Shown here piece by piece: positions 34,413-42,257 of a stretch of DNA of 64,000 nt. The position numbers and the translations under genes were made by a program. The stretch is from the NCBI RefSeq assembly GCF_000235425.2, contig NZ_KI912266.1, positions 384,259-448,258 of the forward strand, in the 5' to 3' direction. Origin of the DNA: Pseudofrankia saprophytica. GTDB taxonomy: Bacteria; Actinomycetota; Actinomycetes; Frankiales; Frankiaceae. Each line of letters begins with the position of its first letter. The stretch's first letter is position 1. Under the pieces are notes generated by a model. That model did not search any database. It was not told where the DNA came from and saw nothing but the letters and a program-made list of their open reading frames with translations.

Positions 34413-35363
34413 TCAGGCGAGCTGGACCTTGGCCTTGGCCGCCATGAGGACCTTCGCCCCGTCGCAGCGGACGGTCAGGTTCACGACCACGACGTTGTCG
34501 GGAAGCTTCTTCTCGACGGTGGCACGAACCTCGACGAGGGCACCGGTGTCGCCGCCCGGAACGACCACCGGCGACGAGAACTTGACGCCGTACTCGCGGA
34601 TCGCGCCCGGGTCGCCCGCCCAGTCGCTGACGACGCGGCCCGCGGTCGCCATCGTCAGCATGCCGTGCGCGATCACGCCCGGCAGGCCGACCTCGGCCGC
34701 GATCTTCTCGTTCCAGTGGATCGGGTTGAAGTCGCCGGAAGCGCCGGCGTACCGGACCAGATCCGCGCGCCGGATCGGAAAGTCCCTCGCGGGCAGCTCC
34801 GCACCGACCTCGACCTCGTCGTACCGGACAAGCGCGACCCGAGCGGCTCCGCCGGACACCTCGGCCGCGCCCACCGCGCCGGCCGGCGCCCCGACGCGCA
34901 CCGGGCCCGCGTTCGGGTCGGCGGTGCCGCGGGACACCAGCCCGCACAGACCGGTCGCCACCAGCTCACCACCGCTCGTGCGGAACTCGTAGCCCGCGGT
35001 CAGCACCTCGTTGGTCGCGACGGTCCGCAGCCCGGTGAGGGTGGTCACCGCGGTCAGCTCGTCGCCGGCGACCACCGGGCGCAGCAGGGTGAACCGCTGC
35101 TCGCCGTGCACGATCAGCGAGAAGTCCATGCCGAACGCCGGGTCGTCGACCGGCAGGCCCAGCTGTCCCGGGATGGCGGCCACCAGGAAGGTCGGCGGCG
35201 CCACCAGGTCCGGGTAGCCAGCGGTCCGTGCCGCCGCCAGGTCGTGGTGAAGCGGGTTGGGGTCCCCGATCGCCCGCGCGAACTGCCGAATGTGCTCGCG
35301 GCCGACCAGAAAAGGCCGTGCGGCGGCGAACTCGCGCCCGACAAACGCCTGGCTCAGCGGCAT
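34413..35363 (-). CDS. Fused HadA-HadB-like (3R)-hydroxyacyl dehydratase
   Basis: Two hotdog domains in one 316-residue protein. Residues 1-150 resemble mycobacterial HadA (MPLSQAFVGREFAAARPFLV, IRQFARAIGDPNPLHHD); residues 165-316 are a MaoC/HadB-type hydratase with the hydratase-2 motif YAGASGDFNPIHWNEKIA containing the catalytic Asp and His. In mycobacteria these are separate subunits encoded beside rpmG and tRNA-Trp; here the same neighbourhood holds a fusion. The ATG at 35363 follows a GGAG site. Acts on acyl-ACP or acyl-CoA; exact substrate unknown. Confidence 0.88.
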   Translation of the reverse strand: MPLSQAFVGREFAAARPFLVGREHIRQFARAIGDPNPLHHDLAAARTAGYPDLVAPPTFLVAAIPGQLGLPVDDPAFGMDFSLIVHGEQRFTLLRPVVAGDELTAVTTLTGLRTVATNEVLTAGYEFRTSGGELVATGLCGLVSRGTADPNAGPVRVGAPAGAVGAAEVSGGAARVALVRYDEVEVGAELPARDFPIRRADLVRYAGASGDFNPIHWNEKIAAEVGLPGVIAHGMLTMATAGRVVSDWAGDPGAIREYGVKFSSPVVVPGGDTGALVEVRATVEKKLPDNVVVVNLTVRCDGAKVLMAAKAKVQLA

Positions 35364-35593
35364 GAACGGCTCCGATCCACAAGGTGTCCCGGCTCTGACC
35401 GGGACGACCATCCCTACCACTACCACGCGACCGCGCCTGTCGGTCCCGCGCGCCGCCCAGCCGCCCGACGCGTGGATGAGGTGTGGACTGCCCGCGTGCG
35501 GGGCGGGCGGGCGGCGCCCAGTTCCGCGTCGAACAGGCCTCCCGCCCCGCCGAGCCCACCCGGACTGTCGGCGGGCCATGGCACCGTGCCGAT

Positions 35594-36010
35594 ATGGAGC
35601 AGCGGATCAGCTTTGTCACCCTGGCCGTCGCCGATCTCGCCGCCACCCGTCGCTTCTACCTCGACGGGCTGGGTTGGACGGCCGAACTAGACGTGCCCGG
35701 CGAGGTGCTCATGATCAGAACTGGCGAGCGCCTCGTCCTCTCGCTCTGGGCTCGGGAGGAGTTCGAGAAGGAGGTCGGCGCGATCGGGACCAGAGTCGGC
35801 GTGCCGCCGATCACCCTCGCCCACAACGTTCCGACCACGGCCGAGGTCGACGCCGTCCTGCGTACAGCCCGCGCGGCCGGCGCCGATCCGGTGCACGACG
35901 CGGTGGAACGCGACTGGGGCGGCTACACCGGTTACTTCGCCGATCCCGACAGCTACCGCTGGGAGGTGGCCTACAACCCCGGCCCGATCGGTCAGCTGGT
36001 TCTGCCGTAG
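35594..36010 (+). CDS. VOC (glyoxalase/bleomycin-resistance) superfamily protein
   Basis: A 138-residue protein with two beta-alpha-beta-beta-beta modules: ISFVTLAVADLAATRRFYLD at the start and the end TGYFADPDSYRWEVAYNPGP, the typical DPDGxxxE-like metal-site region. Members bind a divalent metal and act as dioxygenases, lyases or drug-binding proteins; the function of this one cannot be assigned. ATG at 35594 starts the fold directly. Divergent from the dehydratase gene. Confidence 0.85.
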   Translation: MEQRISFVTLAVADLAATRRFYLDGLGWTAELDVPGEVLMIRTGERLVLSLWAREEFEKEVGAIGTRVGVPPITLAHNVPTTAEVDAVLRTARAAGADPVHDAVERDWGGYTGYFADPDSYRWEVAYNPGPIGQLVLP

Positions 36011-36059
36011 CCGACGCGAGGTATGGGCCGAAGGATCGAGGCGGTTAGGACAAACACAA

Positions 36060-36090
36060 CCAGGCCGGCGACCGTCGGTCGCCGGCCTGG
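36060..36090. terminator. Terminator between VOC gene and rpmG
   Basis: A perfect 14-base stem (CCAGGCCGGCGACC, 36060-36073, with 36077-36090) and a 3-base loop, between two convergent genes. Confidence 0.8.
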
Positions 36091-36202
36091 CCGGTGCGCG
36101 TGCGAAACCCTCGTCGTTGTCACCACCGGCCCGACGCGCGAGGCGCGATCTCGGGGCCGCGGGGAGCCGTCTCCCGCCGGCGTCCGGTGGTGGAGCCGAG
36201 GA

Positions 36203-36367
36203 CTAGCGCGTCTCGCGGTGCTCCGTGTGCTTCCGGCAGTTCGGGCAGAACTTCTTCAGCTCAAGACGGTCCGGGTCGTTGCGCCGGTTCTTGCGCGTGA
36301 TGTAGTTCCGGTGCTTGCACACCTGACACGCCATAGTGATCTTCGGACGAACGTCGGTGGCGGCCAC
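36203..36367 (-). CDS. rpmG: 50S ribosomal protein L33 (zinc-ribbon form)
   Basis: A 54-codon gene starting at GTG 36367 behind GAGG. The product contains [20 protein letters not shown] and ends [20 protein letters not shown] plus Arg. CQVC and CPNC form the zinc site, so this is the zinc-containing (C+) type. It lies just downstream of tRNA-Met and tRNA-Thr, the order known from mycobacteria (thrT-metT-rpmG-hadABC). Confidence 0.96.
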   Translation of the reverse strand: MAATDVRPKITMACQVCKHRNYITRKNRRNDPDRLELKKFCPNCRKHTEHRETR

Positions 36368-36846
36368 GGCGTGTTGCCTCTTCCTCTAGCGGTTATCGGG
36401 TGCAATTCTCAACAGCCGCGAAGCCGCCCCCTCTTCCCGGGGCCCGCCACTCCACGACCAGCCGCACGCTACGCGCGACCCCTCCAGCCCGGGACTAGCC
36501 CCAACCGAAGTCCTGACGAGTCTAGCCGACAGCCAGACCCCTACTCCGCTCCCACCGTCCCACCCACCCCGACCACGCCACAGCCAGGTCCCAGTGAGCA
36601 CCCCCGAGGACCGAACATCCCGCAAAGCTCCCCGTAGGGGAGCAAGCCACCCGAGAGCGCCCCGCAAGCCCAACGAGGGCCTCGCACCCACAAGGAAGCC
36701 GGCAAAGCGCGAAGCGCAAGCCGGCGGGGGTGTCGGGGGCAAAGCCCCCTGACCCGGGGTTCCAGGGGGTCGCCCCCCTGGGCAAACATTGCGGGCGCCC
36801 CGCGAAACTCCCCCGAAGGGGAGCAAGCAGGATAAGCCCGCCTCGG
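36368..36846. other. Non-coding region between rpmG and tRNA-Met with hairpin repeats
   Basis: About 480 bases. Overlapping frames here are not supported. The region carries two copies of a hairpin with the same trailing bases, CTCCCC(C)GNAGGGGAGCAAGC, at 36628-36647 and 36808-36828, each preceded by a related AACAT...CGCGAAA-like phrase, and several G5/C5 hairpins between 36727 and 36780. Confidence 0.55.
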
Positions 36847-36920
36847 TAGCGGTGGCCGGACTTGAACCGGCGACACAGCGATTATGAGCCGCTTGCTCTG
36901 CCAGACTGAGCTACACCGCC
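36847..36920 (-). tRNA. tRNA-Met (CAT, elongator)
   Basis: The complement folds as a 74-base tRNA: acceptor GGCGGTG/CACCGCT (first pair G-U), D arm GCTCAGTCTGGCAGAGC, anticodon loop CTCATAA, T arm CCGG-TTCAAGT-CCGG. The G:U first pair and lack of the C1:A72 mismatch mark an elongator rather than initiator tRNA. 3' CCA not encoded. Confidence 0.94.
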
Positions 36921-37010
36921 TTGGACCGCTACGCGGCGACCCCTGCGACAGCGTACCGGCTGGGACCGCCGCGTGACACCAATCTGATCATGGCGACTGG
37001 CGGACCGTCG

Positions 37011-37083
37011 AGCCCCTTTACGGAATCGAACCGTAGACCTTCTCCTTACCATGGAGACGCTCTGCCGACTGAGCTAAAGGGGC
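37011..37083 (-). tRNA. tRNA-Thr (GGT)
   Basis: The complement folds as a 73-base tRNA: acceptor GCCCCTT/AAGGGGC, D arm GCTCAGTCGGCAGAGC, anticodon loop ATGGTAA with anticodon GGT, T arm ACGG-TTCGATT-CCGT. Discriminator T. It lies 90 bases upstream of tRNA-Met on the same strand. Confidence 0.96.
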
Positions 37084-37643
37084 GCGCTCTCATGCTCACG
37101 CGGGACACACGTTACACGATGGCTGGGCCAGTGTGGGAAGCAGGTTCCGCGGCGATGCCCATGGTCGAACCCATGCCCAGCGCGGCCCTTCCCGAAGGTC
37201 AATCCTTTCTGGCGCCGCCGCCCTACCAGGCGCTTGCCAGCCGACCGTGATCCACCGCGGGCCGTCGCCCGGCGGCCGATCGACGGCAGCCGATCGACGG
37301 CAGCCGACCAGCCGTCGGCCGACGACCAGCTGACCGGCGGTCAACGCCGCGACGCCGCGACGCCGAGCGCGCCGAGGCCCGCCACGCCGAGTCCTCACCC
37401 GCGCTGGAGGCGGCGGCACATCGGCGGCGCCCGGATGGCCTGATCTTCCGGAAACGCCGGGACATGCCGAGCGATCACGAGTGAGGGCATCGACAAACTC
37501 GTTGCGACCCGCGAACTGATTGCGCTAGGTAGCCAAGCTCGCGCTTAGCGTAGTCGTCGGCCGTCGGCATCCGCTGATCGGACGCACGGCCGCGCTCTGT
37601 CCGAGCGGACCCGAGCGGAACCCGCGAGCAGCGAGGGTTGCCC
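37084..37643. other. Non-coding region between tRNA-Thr and the lysozyme gene
   Basis: About 560 bases without a supported gene. A 14-base unit CCGATCGACGGCAG is repeated in tandem at 37276-37289 and 37290-37303, followed by partial copies. Promoters of the tRNA pair (leftward) and the lysozyme gene (rightward) should lie here but no clear hexamers were found. Confidence 0.5.
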
Positions 37644-39287
37644 ATGCGCTTCACGCACCACCCCGGCCGGCACCACCAGGACAGACAGGCGACACCCTTC
37701 GGCGGCGCGGCCGACGATCTGCCGCCAGGCAGCGGCCTGCTGTGGACCCAGGGCGTGGAAGGTGGACCGCGCGGCATCCAAGTGCCGGCAGGCACGCCGC
37801 TGCCGCCCGGCACGACCTTCGGCGACCCTCGGCAGAACAGCCACCACCGTGCCATGCCGTTTCGCGGGTTGCCACCGGCGCAGCCGCCCGCCCGCGACCA
37901 GCGCCTCGGCGGCAGGCATTCCACCCGCGGGCAGGACGTCGCGGCCGTCACGATGAAGGTCGCTCCCGGCCGCACGGGCGGCCTGCCGCGAACTCGTCCT
38001 CCAGGCGGTCGCGAACCGCGGGCGGCCGAACAGCGGCGGAACGGGCAGCTCGCGCCGCGGATCGCCCTGTTGGCCGTCACCGCCCTCGCGCTCTCGACGA
38101 CGGCGACGGCCGCCGCCGCCGCGCCGAACCCGGCCTGGCCACGCGGCGTCGACATCTCGTCCTGGCAGCATCAGAACGGCGCCTCGATCGACTGGAACGC
38201 CGTCAAGGCCGCCGGCAACTCGTTCGCCGTCATCAAGGCGACCGAGGGAACGAAGTACACCAACCCGAGCTACGCGGCGGACAAGGCCGGCGCCCAGGCC
38301 GCGGGCCTGGTGGTCGGCTCCTATCACTACGCCCGGCCCGCGCTGCCGATCTCCACGGCCATCGACCAGGCCCACCACTTCCTCGCGGCGGCGGGCAACG
38401 TCAACACCCCCGGAATGCTGGCCCCGGTGCTCGACCTGGAGATCACCGGTGGCCTCAGCCCCACGGACCTGACCGCCTGGACCCAGGCCTTCCTGCGCGA
38501 GGTGGAGAGCCAGACCGGCCGGACCCCGATCCTCTACACCTTCCGCTCGTTCTGGACCGACAAGATCGCCAATACCCAGTCGTTCGCGAAGTACCCGCTC
38601 TGGTTCGCGATCTACAACAGCAACGCCGACCCCGGCTGGCTGCCCGGCGGCTGGCAGAAGTGGCTGATCTGGCAGTACGACTCCGGCGGCGCGGTCCCTG
38701 GCATCCCCGGGCATGTCGACGTCAACGCGTTCTGCTGCAGCGCGGCCGACCTGACGAGCAGCGCCGACGGAACCCGCGACGAGATCGCCGCCCGGTACGC
38801 CGCCGAGCCGCTGCTACACCTCTCCCTGGGAGCGCCGGCCCGCGCCGAGGGCCCGGCCGGCGGGGGCGGCCGGTGGCAGCCGTACGCCAACGGGCTGATG
38901 TTCTGGTCGGTCGAGACCGGCACACGCGCGCTGTTCGGCCCGATCGCGCAGAAGTATCTCGCCTACGGCGGCAGCAACGGCTCGCTGCGCCGCCCGCTCG
39001 AGGACGTCTCCTGGACGACGGCGCCCGACGGCCTGCAGGCCGTGTTCGAGGGCGGCCGGATCTACTGGCACCCGGCGCTCGGCGCGTTCGTCGTACGCGG
39101 CGAGATCCTCAACAAGTACCTGGCACTCGGCGGCTCCGCCTCGTGGCTCGGCATGCCGGTCAGCGACGAGTACGACGTGCCCGGCGGCAGGGAGAGCGCC
39201 TTCCAGAACGGCAAGCTGCGCTGGAACGCCGCCACGAACCAGGTCACGGAGATTCACAACACGCCGGTCCCGGCACCCGCGCCGTAG
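37644..39287 (+). CDS. Exported GH25 lysozyme with C-terminal LGFP repeats
   Basis: Predicted N-acetylmuramidase that cuts peptidoglycan. The GH25 domain spans about residues 168-365: catalytic start RGVDISSWQHQNGAS, KATEGTKY, LDLEITGG (acidic pair) and WQYDSGG. Residues 410-540 hold LGFP cell-wall repeats (LYWHPALGAFVVRGEILNKY-like, SASWLGMPVSDEYDVPGG). A hydrophobic segment ALLAVTALALSTTATAAAAA lies at about residues 145-165, so the ATG at 37644 (good AGGG site) leaves a 140-residue Pro/Arg-rich N-terminus; the ATG at 37953 would give a more usual signal peptide (444 residues). Confidence 0.9.
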   Translation: MRFTHHPGRHHQDRQATPFGGAADDLPPGSGLLWTQGVEGGPRGIQVPAGTPLPPGTTFGDPRQNSHHRAMPFRGLPPAQPPARDQRLGGRHSTRGQDVAAVTMKVAPGRTGGLPRTRPPGGREPRAAEQRRNGQLAPRIALLAVTALALSTTATAAAAAPNPAWPRGVDISSWQHQNGASIDWNAVKAAGNSFAVIKATEGTKYTNPSYAADKAGAQAAGLVVGSYHYARPALPISTAIDQAHHFLAAAGNVNTPGMLAPVLDLEITGGLSPTDLTAWTQAFLREVESQTGRTPILYTFRSFWTDKIANTQSFAKYPLWFAIYNSNADPGWLPGGWQKWLIWQYDSGGAVPGIPGHVDVNAFCCSAADLTSSADGTRDEIAARYAAEPLLHLSLGAPARAEGPAGGGGRWQPYANGLMFWSVETGTRALFGPIAQKYLAYGGSNGSLRRPLEDVSWTTAPDGLQAVFEGGRIYWHPALGAFVVRGEILNKYLALGGSASWLGMPVSDEYDVPGGRESAFQNGKLRWNAATNQVTEIHNTPVPAPAP

Positions 39288-39341
39288 CTCAGGCTCGGTC
39301 GCCGTCGCCCCGTGGCGCCGCCGGCCGGCAGCGATGCCGGC

Positions 39342-39404
39342 CGGCGGCCAATGCCACTCGGCGGCCAATGCCACTCGGCGGCGATGCCACTCGGCGGCGA
39401 TGCC
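39342..39404. repeat. Four tandem 16-17-base repeats
   Basis: Unit CGGCGGCCAATGCCACT at 39342-39358 and 39359-39375, then CGGCGGCGATGCCACT at 39376-39391 and a last partly changed copy to 39404. It lies between the convergent lysozyme and GGCT-like genes. Confidence 0.8.
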
Positions 39405-39493
39405 GACCAGCGGGGTCGAGGGCGCGCCGCGATACGGCGGCCAGGACAAGGCCGCTCCCCCGACCGTCACTCCCCGACCGCGGCTCGCCGCGG

Positions 39494-40087
39494 TCAGACG
39501 TCCGTGCCCGGGCGCAGGCGGTCGGCATAGCGGCGAAGCCAATGTGACGCGAACCAGTCGGGATCCCAGTCGTCGCCCGCCTCGACCTCACCCACAGCCC
39601 GCCAGGCATAGGTCAGCGCGCCCGGCGTCGCCCCCCTGCCCGGGCCCGCTCCCTCATTCGGGCCGTCCAGCCCGTCACCCGCACCGAGGGTGTGCGCCTC
39701 TACCGGGCACAGGACGTACGCGTCGCCCTCGAAGTCGTCGAGCACGGCCCACTCCGCCGCGCTGAGCCCGGACAACACCAGGCCCGACGCTCGCCGGCCC
39801 GGCGCCGGAACCAGCCCTGGGTACACCAGCCCCGGCAGCCGGGCGGCGCGCCAACCCGGGGCCACCGCCGCCGTGAGGTCGGGGCGGCGACCGAGAAGCT
39901 CCTCCACGATCTCGCCGAACATCAACGTGCCATAGACGAACAACGCGAGTCCCGCGCGTTCGTTCACCGGTATGTCCGCCTCGACTATCTCCGCCTTGGC
40001 CATGTCCGCCTCGGCGATCCCAGCCCGCTCGCGCGACCGCATCGCGCCTCCCGTCGGTCCCTGGCGGTCCGCGCCGGCCGTCGTCAC
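39494..40087 (-). CDS. Gamma-glutamylcyclotransferase-like (AIG2/GGCT) protein
   Basis: A 197-residue protein of the GGCT-like fold. The substrate loop signature LFVYGTLMFGEIVEELLGRR is at about residues 49-68, and the catalytic-type acidic residue lies in LDDFEGDAYV. Relatives release 5-oxoproline from gamma-glutamyl amines or peptides. The GTG start overlaps the stop of the HAD gene (GTGA), so the pair is an operon. An internal ATG (residue 29, MAKAEI) could also serve. Substrate not known. Confidence 0.82.
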   Translation of the reverse strand: MTTAGADRQGPTGGAMRSRERAGIAEADMAKAEIVEADIPVNERAGLALFVYGTLMFGEIVEELLGRRPDLTAAVAPGWRAARLPGLVYPGLVPAPGRRASGLVLSGLSAAEWAVLDDFEGDAYVLCPVEAHTLGAGDGLDGPNEGAGPGRGATPGALTYAWRAVGEVEAGDDWDPDWFASHWLRRYADRLRPGTDV

Positions 40088-40866
40088 GGGTTCGCGGCCA
40101 GGAGGCGTGGAAGATCCGCGACCGAGTCGATGACGTGGTCCGGGGTACCACTTGCGGCCGCGAGCGTCTCCGCCCGGAACTTGCCGGTACGGACCAACAC
40201 TCCGGTCAGGCCCATCGCCTGCGCGGCAAGCACGTCGCTGGTCACGTCATCGCCGACCATCAGCGCTTCCGCGGCCTCGACGCCGACCAGGTCCAAGGCG
40301 GCGCGGAAGAACTCGGATGCCGGCTTCCCGACGACGCTCGCGCGCACACCGGCCGCCTGTTCCAGGCCGGCGAGGTAGGCCCCGGTATCGAGGGTGAGGC
40401 CGCCGTCGGTCGCCCAGTAGTGGTTGCGATGCAGCGCGACAAGCGACGCGCCGTCGAGCAGGTGCCGGAACACCGTGGTCAGCGCCTCGTGCGTGAACTC
40501 GGGTCCCGCCCCGCCGACGATGACGACGTCCGGTCGCTCGTCGGGGCCGGCGACGGCCACACCCGTTAGGTCCGCGGTGATGTCGCCGCTGTTGAGCAGG
40601 TGCACCCGCGCCCCGGGATGGTGTCGGCGCAGGTACGCGGCGCCGATCACCGGGGCCGTGATGATCTCGTCATCGCCGGCCCCGATCCCGGCCGCCCGCA
40701 GCGCCGCCCCGATGGCGGCCCTGGTCCGCGAGGTCGTGTTCGTCAGGAACGCCACCGCCAACCCCGCGTCCCGGAGCTGGCGCACGGCATCCGCCGCCCC
40801 CGGCAACGCCCGCCAGGAGACGGTCAGCACCCCGTCGATGTCAAAGAACACCGCCCGACACCCCAT
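40084..40866 (-). CDS. HAD-superfamily hydrolase, subfamily IIA (NagD-like)
   Basis: A 260-residue phosphatase of the HAD-IIA type. Motif I is AVFFDIDGVLTVSW (nucleophile Asp), motif II LTNTTSRTRAAIG, and the C-terminal motif III/IV is VGKPASEFFRAALDLVG with MVGDDVTSDVLAAQAMGLTG. Closest described type is the phospholysine/phosphohistidine phosphatase-like group, but nucleotide or sugar phosphates are possible. The ATG at 40866 is chosen because the fold begins there. Coupled to the downstream GGCT-like gene. Confidence 0.88.
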   Translation of the reverse strand: MGCRAVFFDIDGVLTVSWRALPGAADAVRQLRDAGLAVAFLTNTTSRTRAAIGAALRAAGIGAGDDEIITAPVIGAAYLRRHHPGARVHLLNSGDITADLTGVAVAGPDERPDVVIVGGAGPEFTHEALTTVFRHLLDGASLVALHRNHYWATDGGLTLDTGAYLAGLEQAAGVRASVVGKPASEFFRAALDLVGVEAAEALMVGDDVTSDVLAAQAMGLTGVLVRTGKFRAETLAAASGTPDHVIDSVADLPRLLAANP

Positions 40867-41002
40867 GCCCGGCACCGTAACCGCCGACGAGCACCCGAAA
40901 ACCCGCTCCCTCAACCCGGAACCCAGCCGTAACACCCGCCCTCCGGTCCACCCACCTATCACCCCGCGCCCACCTCAACCCGTACTCACCCCTATCCCCA
41001 CC
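40867..41002. other. Intergenic, upstream of the HAD gene
   Basis: C-rich spacer (on this strand) that must hold the leftward promoter for the HAD/GGCT operon. No hexamers stand out. Confidence 0.4.
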
Positions 41003-41066
41003 CGTCCGCTCGTCCACCCGTCCACCCGTCCGCTCGTCCGCTCGTCCGCTCGTCCGCTCGTCCGCT
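41003..41066. repeat. Eight tandem 8-base repeats
   Basis: Eight head-to-tail octamers of the form CGTCC(GCT/ACC): six are CGTCCGCT and two (copies 2 and 3) CGTCCACC. This is a simple-sequence array likely to vary in copy number between strains. It ends 18 bases before the left hairpin of the DUF559 locus. Confidence 0.9.
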
Positions 41067-41084
41067 CACTCGCGGCCGCCCGGG

Positions 41085-41134
41085 AATCAGTCAGACGAAG
41101 CGCGTCACCCATGACGCGGAGCGTCTGACTGATC
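41085..41134. repeat. 50-base hairpin repeat, left copy
   Basis: ATCAGTCAGACG (41086-41097) pairs perfectly with CGTCTGACTGAT (41122-41133); inside, CGCGTCA (41101-41107) pairs with TGACGCG (41112-41118) around a CCCA loop. Copy 2 at 42208-42257 has the same arms and the same 24-base insert length. It lies upstream of the DUF559 gene. Confidence 0.9.
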
Positions 41135-41175
41135 TTGAAAGGTCGCCCCACGGGCGGCTGTCCACAGGCGGCCGG

Positions 41176-42237
41176 GTGCGGGTGGCGGGTCGGCGGGATT
41201 CGGATCACCGTCGCAGGGTGAACGACGTCGGGGCGGAGGGCCTCTGGGCGGCCCGGTCCCCAGACCGGAGCCTCGCCGAGCTGGCCGCGCGGCAGGAAGG
41301 CGTGGTCTCGCGTGGCCAGCTGCATCTGTTCGGCGTGTCGCGCCACCTGATCAGGTCGCAACTGCGGGCCCGACGGTGGCGCCTGGTCGCCCGCTCGGTC
41401 GTCCTCCTGGATCGTGGCCCGGTCGGCGAGTCGCGGCGACGATGGGTCGCGGTGCTCGCGGCCGGTCCGCACGCTGCCCTGTGCGGGGTGACCGCCGCGA
41501 ATCTCGATGGATTGCGCGGATTCAGCGACCACCTCGTGCACGTCCTGGTCCCGCGCGGTTTCGGGACCCGCGTCCCACGGCTGCCCGGCGTCCAGGTCCA
41601 TGAGTCACGGCGGTTTCTCACCTCGGACGTCCATCCGACCCGAATGCCGCCGAGAACCCGGACCGCCCGGTCCGTGATCGACGCGGCGGGTTGGTCAGCG
41701 AACGCGACCCGCGCCGCCGCGCTCATCGCCGCCACCGTGCAGCAGCGGCTCGTCCCGGTCTCGGCTCTTCGGGCAGAACTCGGCGCGGTGGGCCGGCTGC
41801 GCCATCGTCGCCTGCTCGCCCTCGTTCTCGACGACGTCGAGGGCGGCGCCCATTCCCTTGCCGAGCTGCGCATGGGCGCGCTCGTCCGGCGGGCCGGACT
41901 GCCGCCGGCCACCCGCCAAGCCGTCCGAACGGACGCCGCGGGCCGACGGCGCTACCTGGACATGTTCTGGTCCGGGCTCGGGCTATGGGTCGAGATCGAC
42001 GGCGGGTTCCACTGGCACGGTGAGACCTGGTGCGACGACATGCTCCGCCAGAACGAGATCACCATCGCCAGCCCAGACATCTCATTTCTGCTCCGCTTCC
42101 CCAGTCTGATCATCCGCACCAGACCGGGCATCGTCATCGATCAGCTCACCCGCGCCGCCCGCCAGGCCCTTCCCCACCGCCAACGACCAAGTCACGGCCT
42201 AGCCCACGATCAGTCAGACGGAACGCGCCGCCGGTGA
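41176..42237 (+). CDS. AbiEi-type winged-helix protein with DUF559 endonuclease-like domain
   Basis: A 353-residue protein (339 if the GTG at 41218 is used). Residues 30-85 (SLAELAARQEGVVSRGQLHL, then VSRHLIRSQLRARRWRLV) form the winged helix typical of AbiEi-like antitoxins and regulators. The C-terminal part holds VEIDGGFHWHGETWCDDMLR (about 272-291), the Vsr/DUF559-like restriction-endonuclease-fold core with acidic and His residues, although the usual downstream QxxR pattern is changed (RQNEITIASPD). The last codons lie inside the right hairpin. No AbiEii toxin partner is adjacent. Function unknown: orphan regulator, defence or recycling nuclease are possible. Confidence 0.8.
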   Translation: MRVAGRRDSDHRRRVNDVGAEGLWAARSPDRSLAELAARQEGVVSRGQLHLFGVSRHLIRSQLRARRWRLVARSVVLLDRGPVGESRRRWVAVLAAGPHAALCGVTAANLDGLRGFSDHLVHVLVPRGFGTRVPRLPGVQVHESRRFLTSDVHPTRMPPRTRTARSVIDAAGWSANATRAAALIAATVQQRLVPVSALRAELGAVGRLRHRRLLALVLDDVEGGAHSLAELRMGALVRRAGLPPATRQAVRTDAAGRRRYLDMFWSGLGLWVEIDGGFHWHGETWCDDMLRQNEITIASPDISFLLRFPSLIIRTRPGIVIDQLTRAARQALPHRQRPSHGLAHDQSDGTRRR

Positions 42238-42257
42238 CGCCAACCGTCTGACTGATC
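42208..42257. repeat. 50-base hairpin repeat, right copy
   Basis: Arms GATCAGTCAGACGG (42208-42221) and complement (42244-42257) are perfect over 14 bases. It contains the stop codon of the DUF559 gene (42235-42237) in its loop. By direct comparison it matches the left copy at about 40 of 50 positions, nearly all differences being in the loop. Confidence 0.9.

Noticed and set aside
36386..36826. A 146-codon frame between rpmG and tRNA-Met
   Set aside because: Lies across hairpin repeats, no homology and no ribosome-binding site.
36841..37083. The two tRNAs as an integration site for a mobile element
   Set aside because: No integrase gene and no repeated tRNA 3' end was seen in the window.
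41003..41066. Octamer array considered as iterons of a replication origin
   Set aside because: Units are only 8 bases and no replication gene is near; simple-sequence slippage explains it better.
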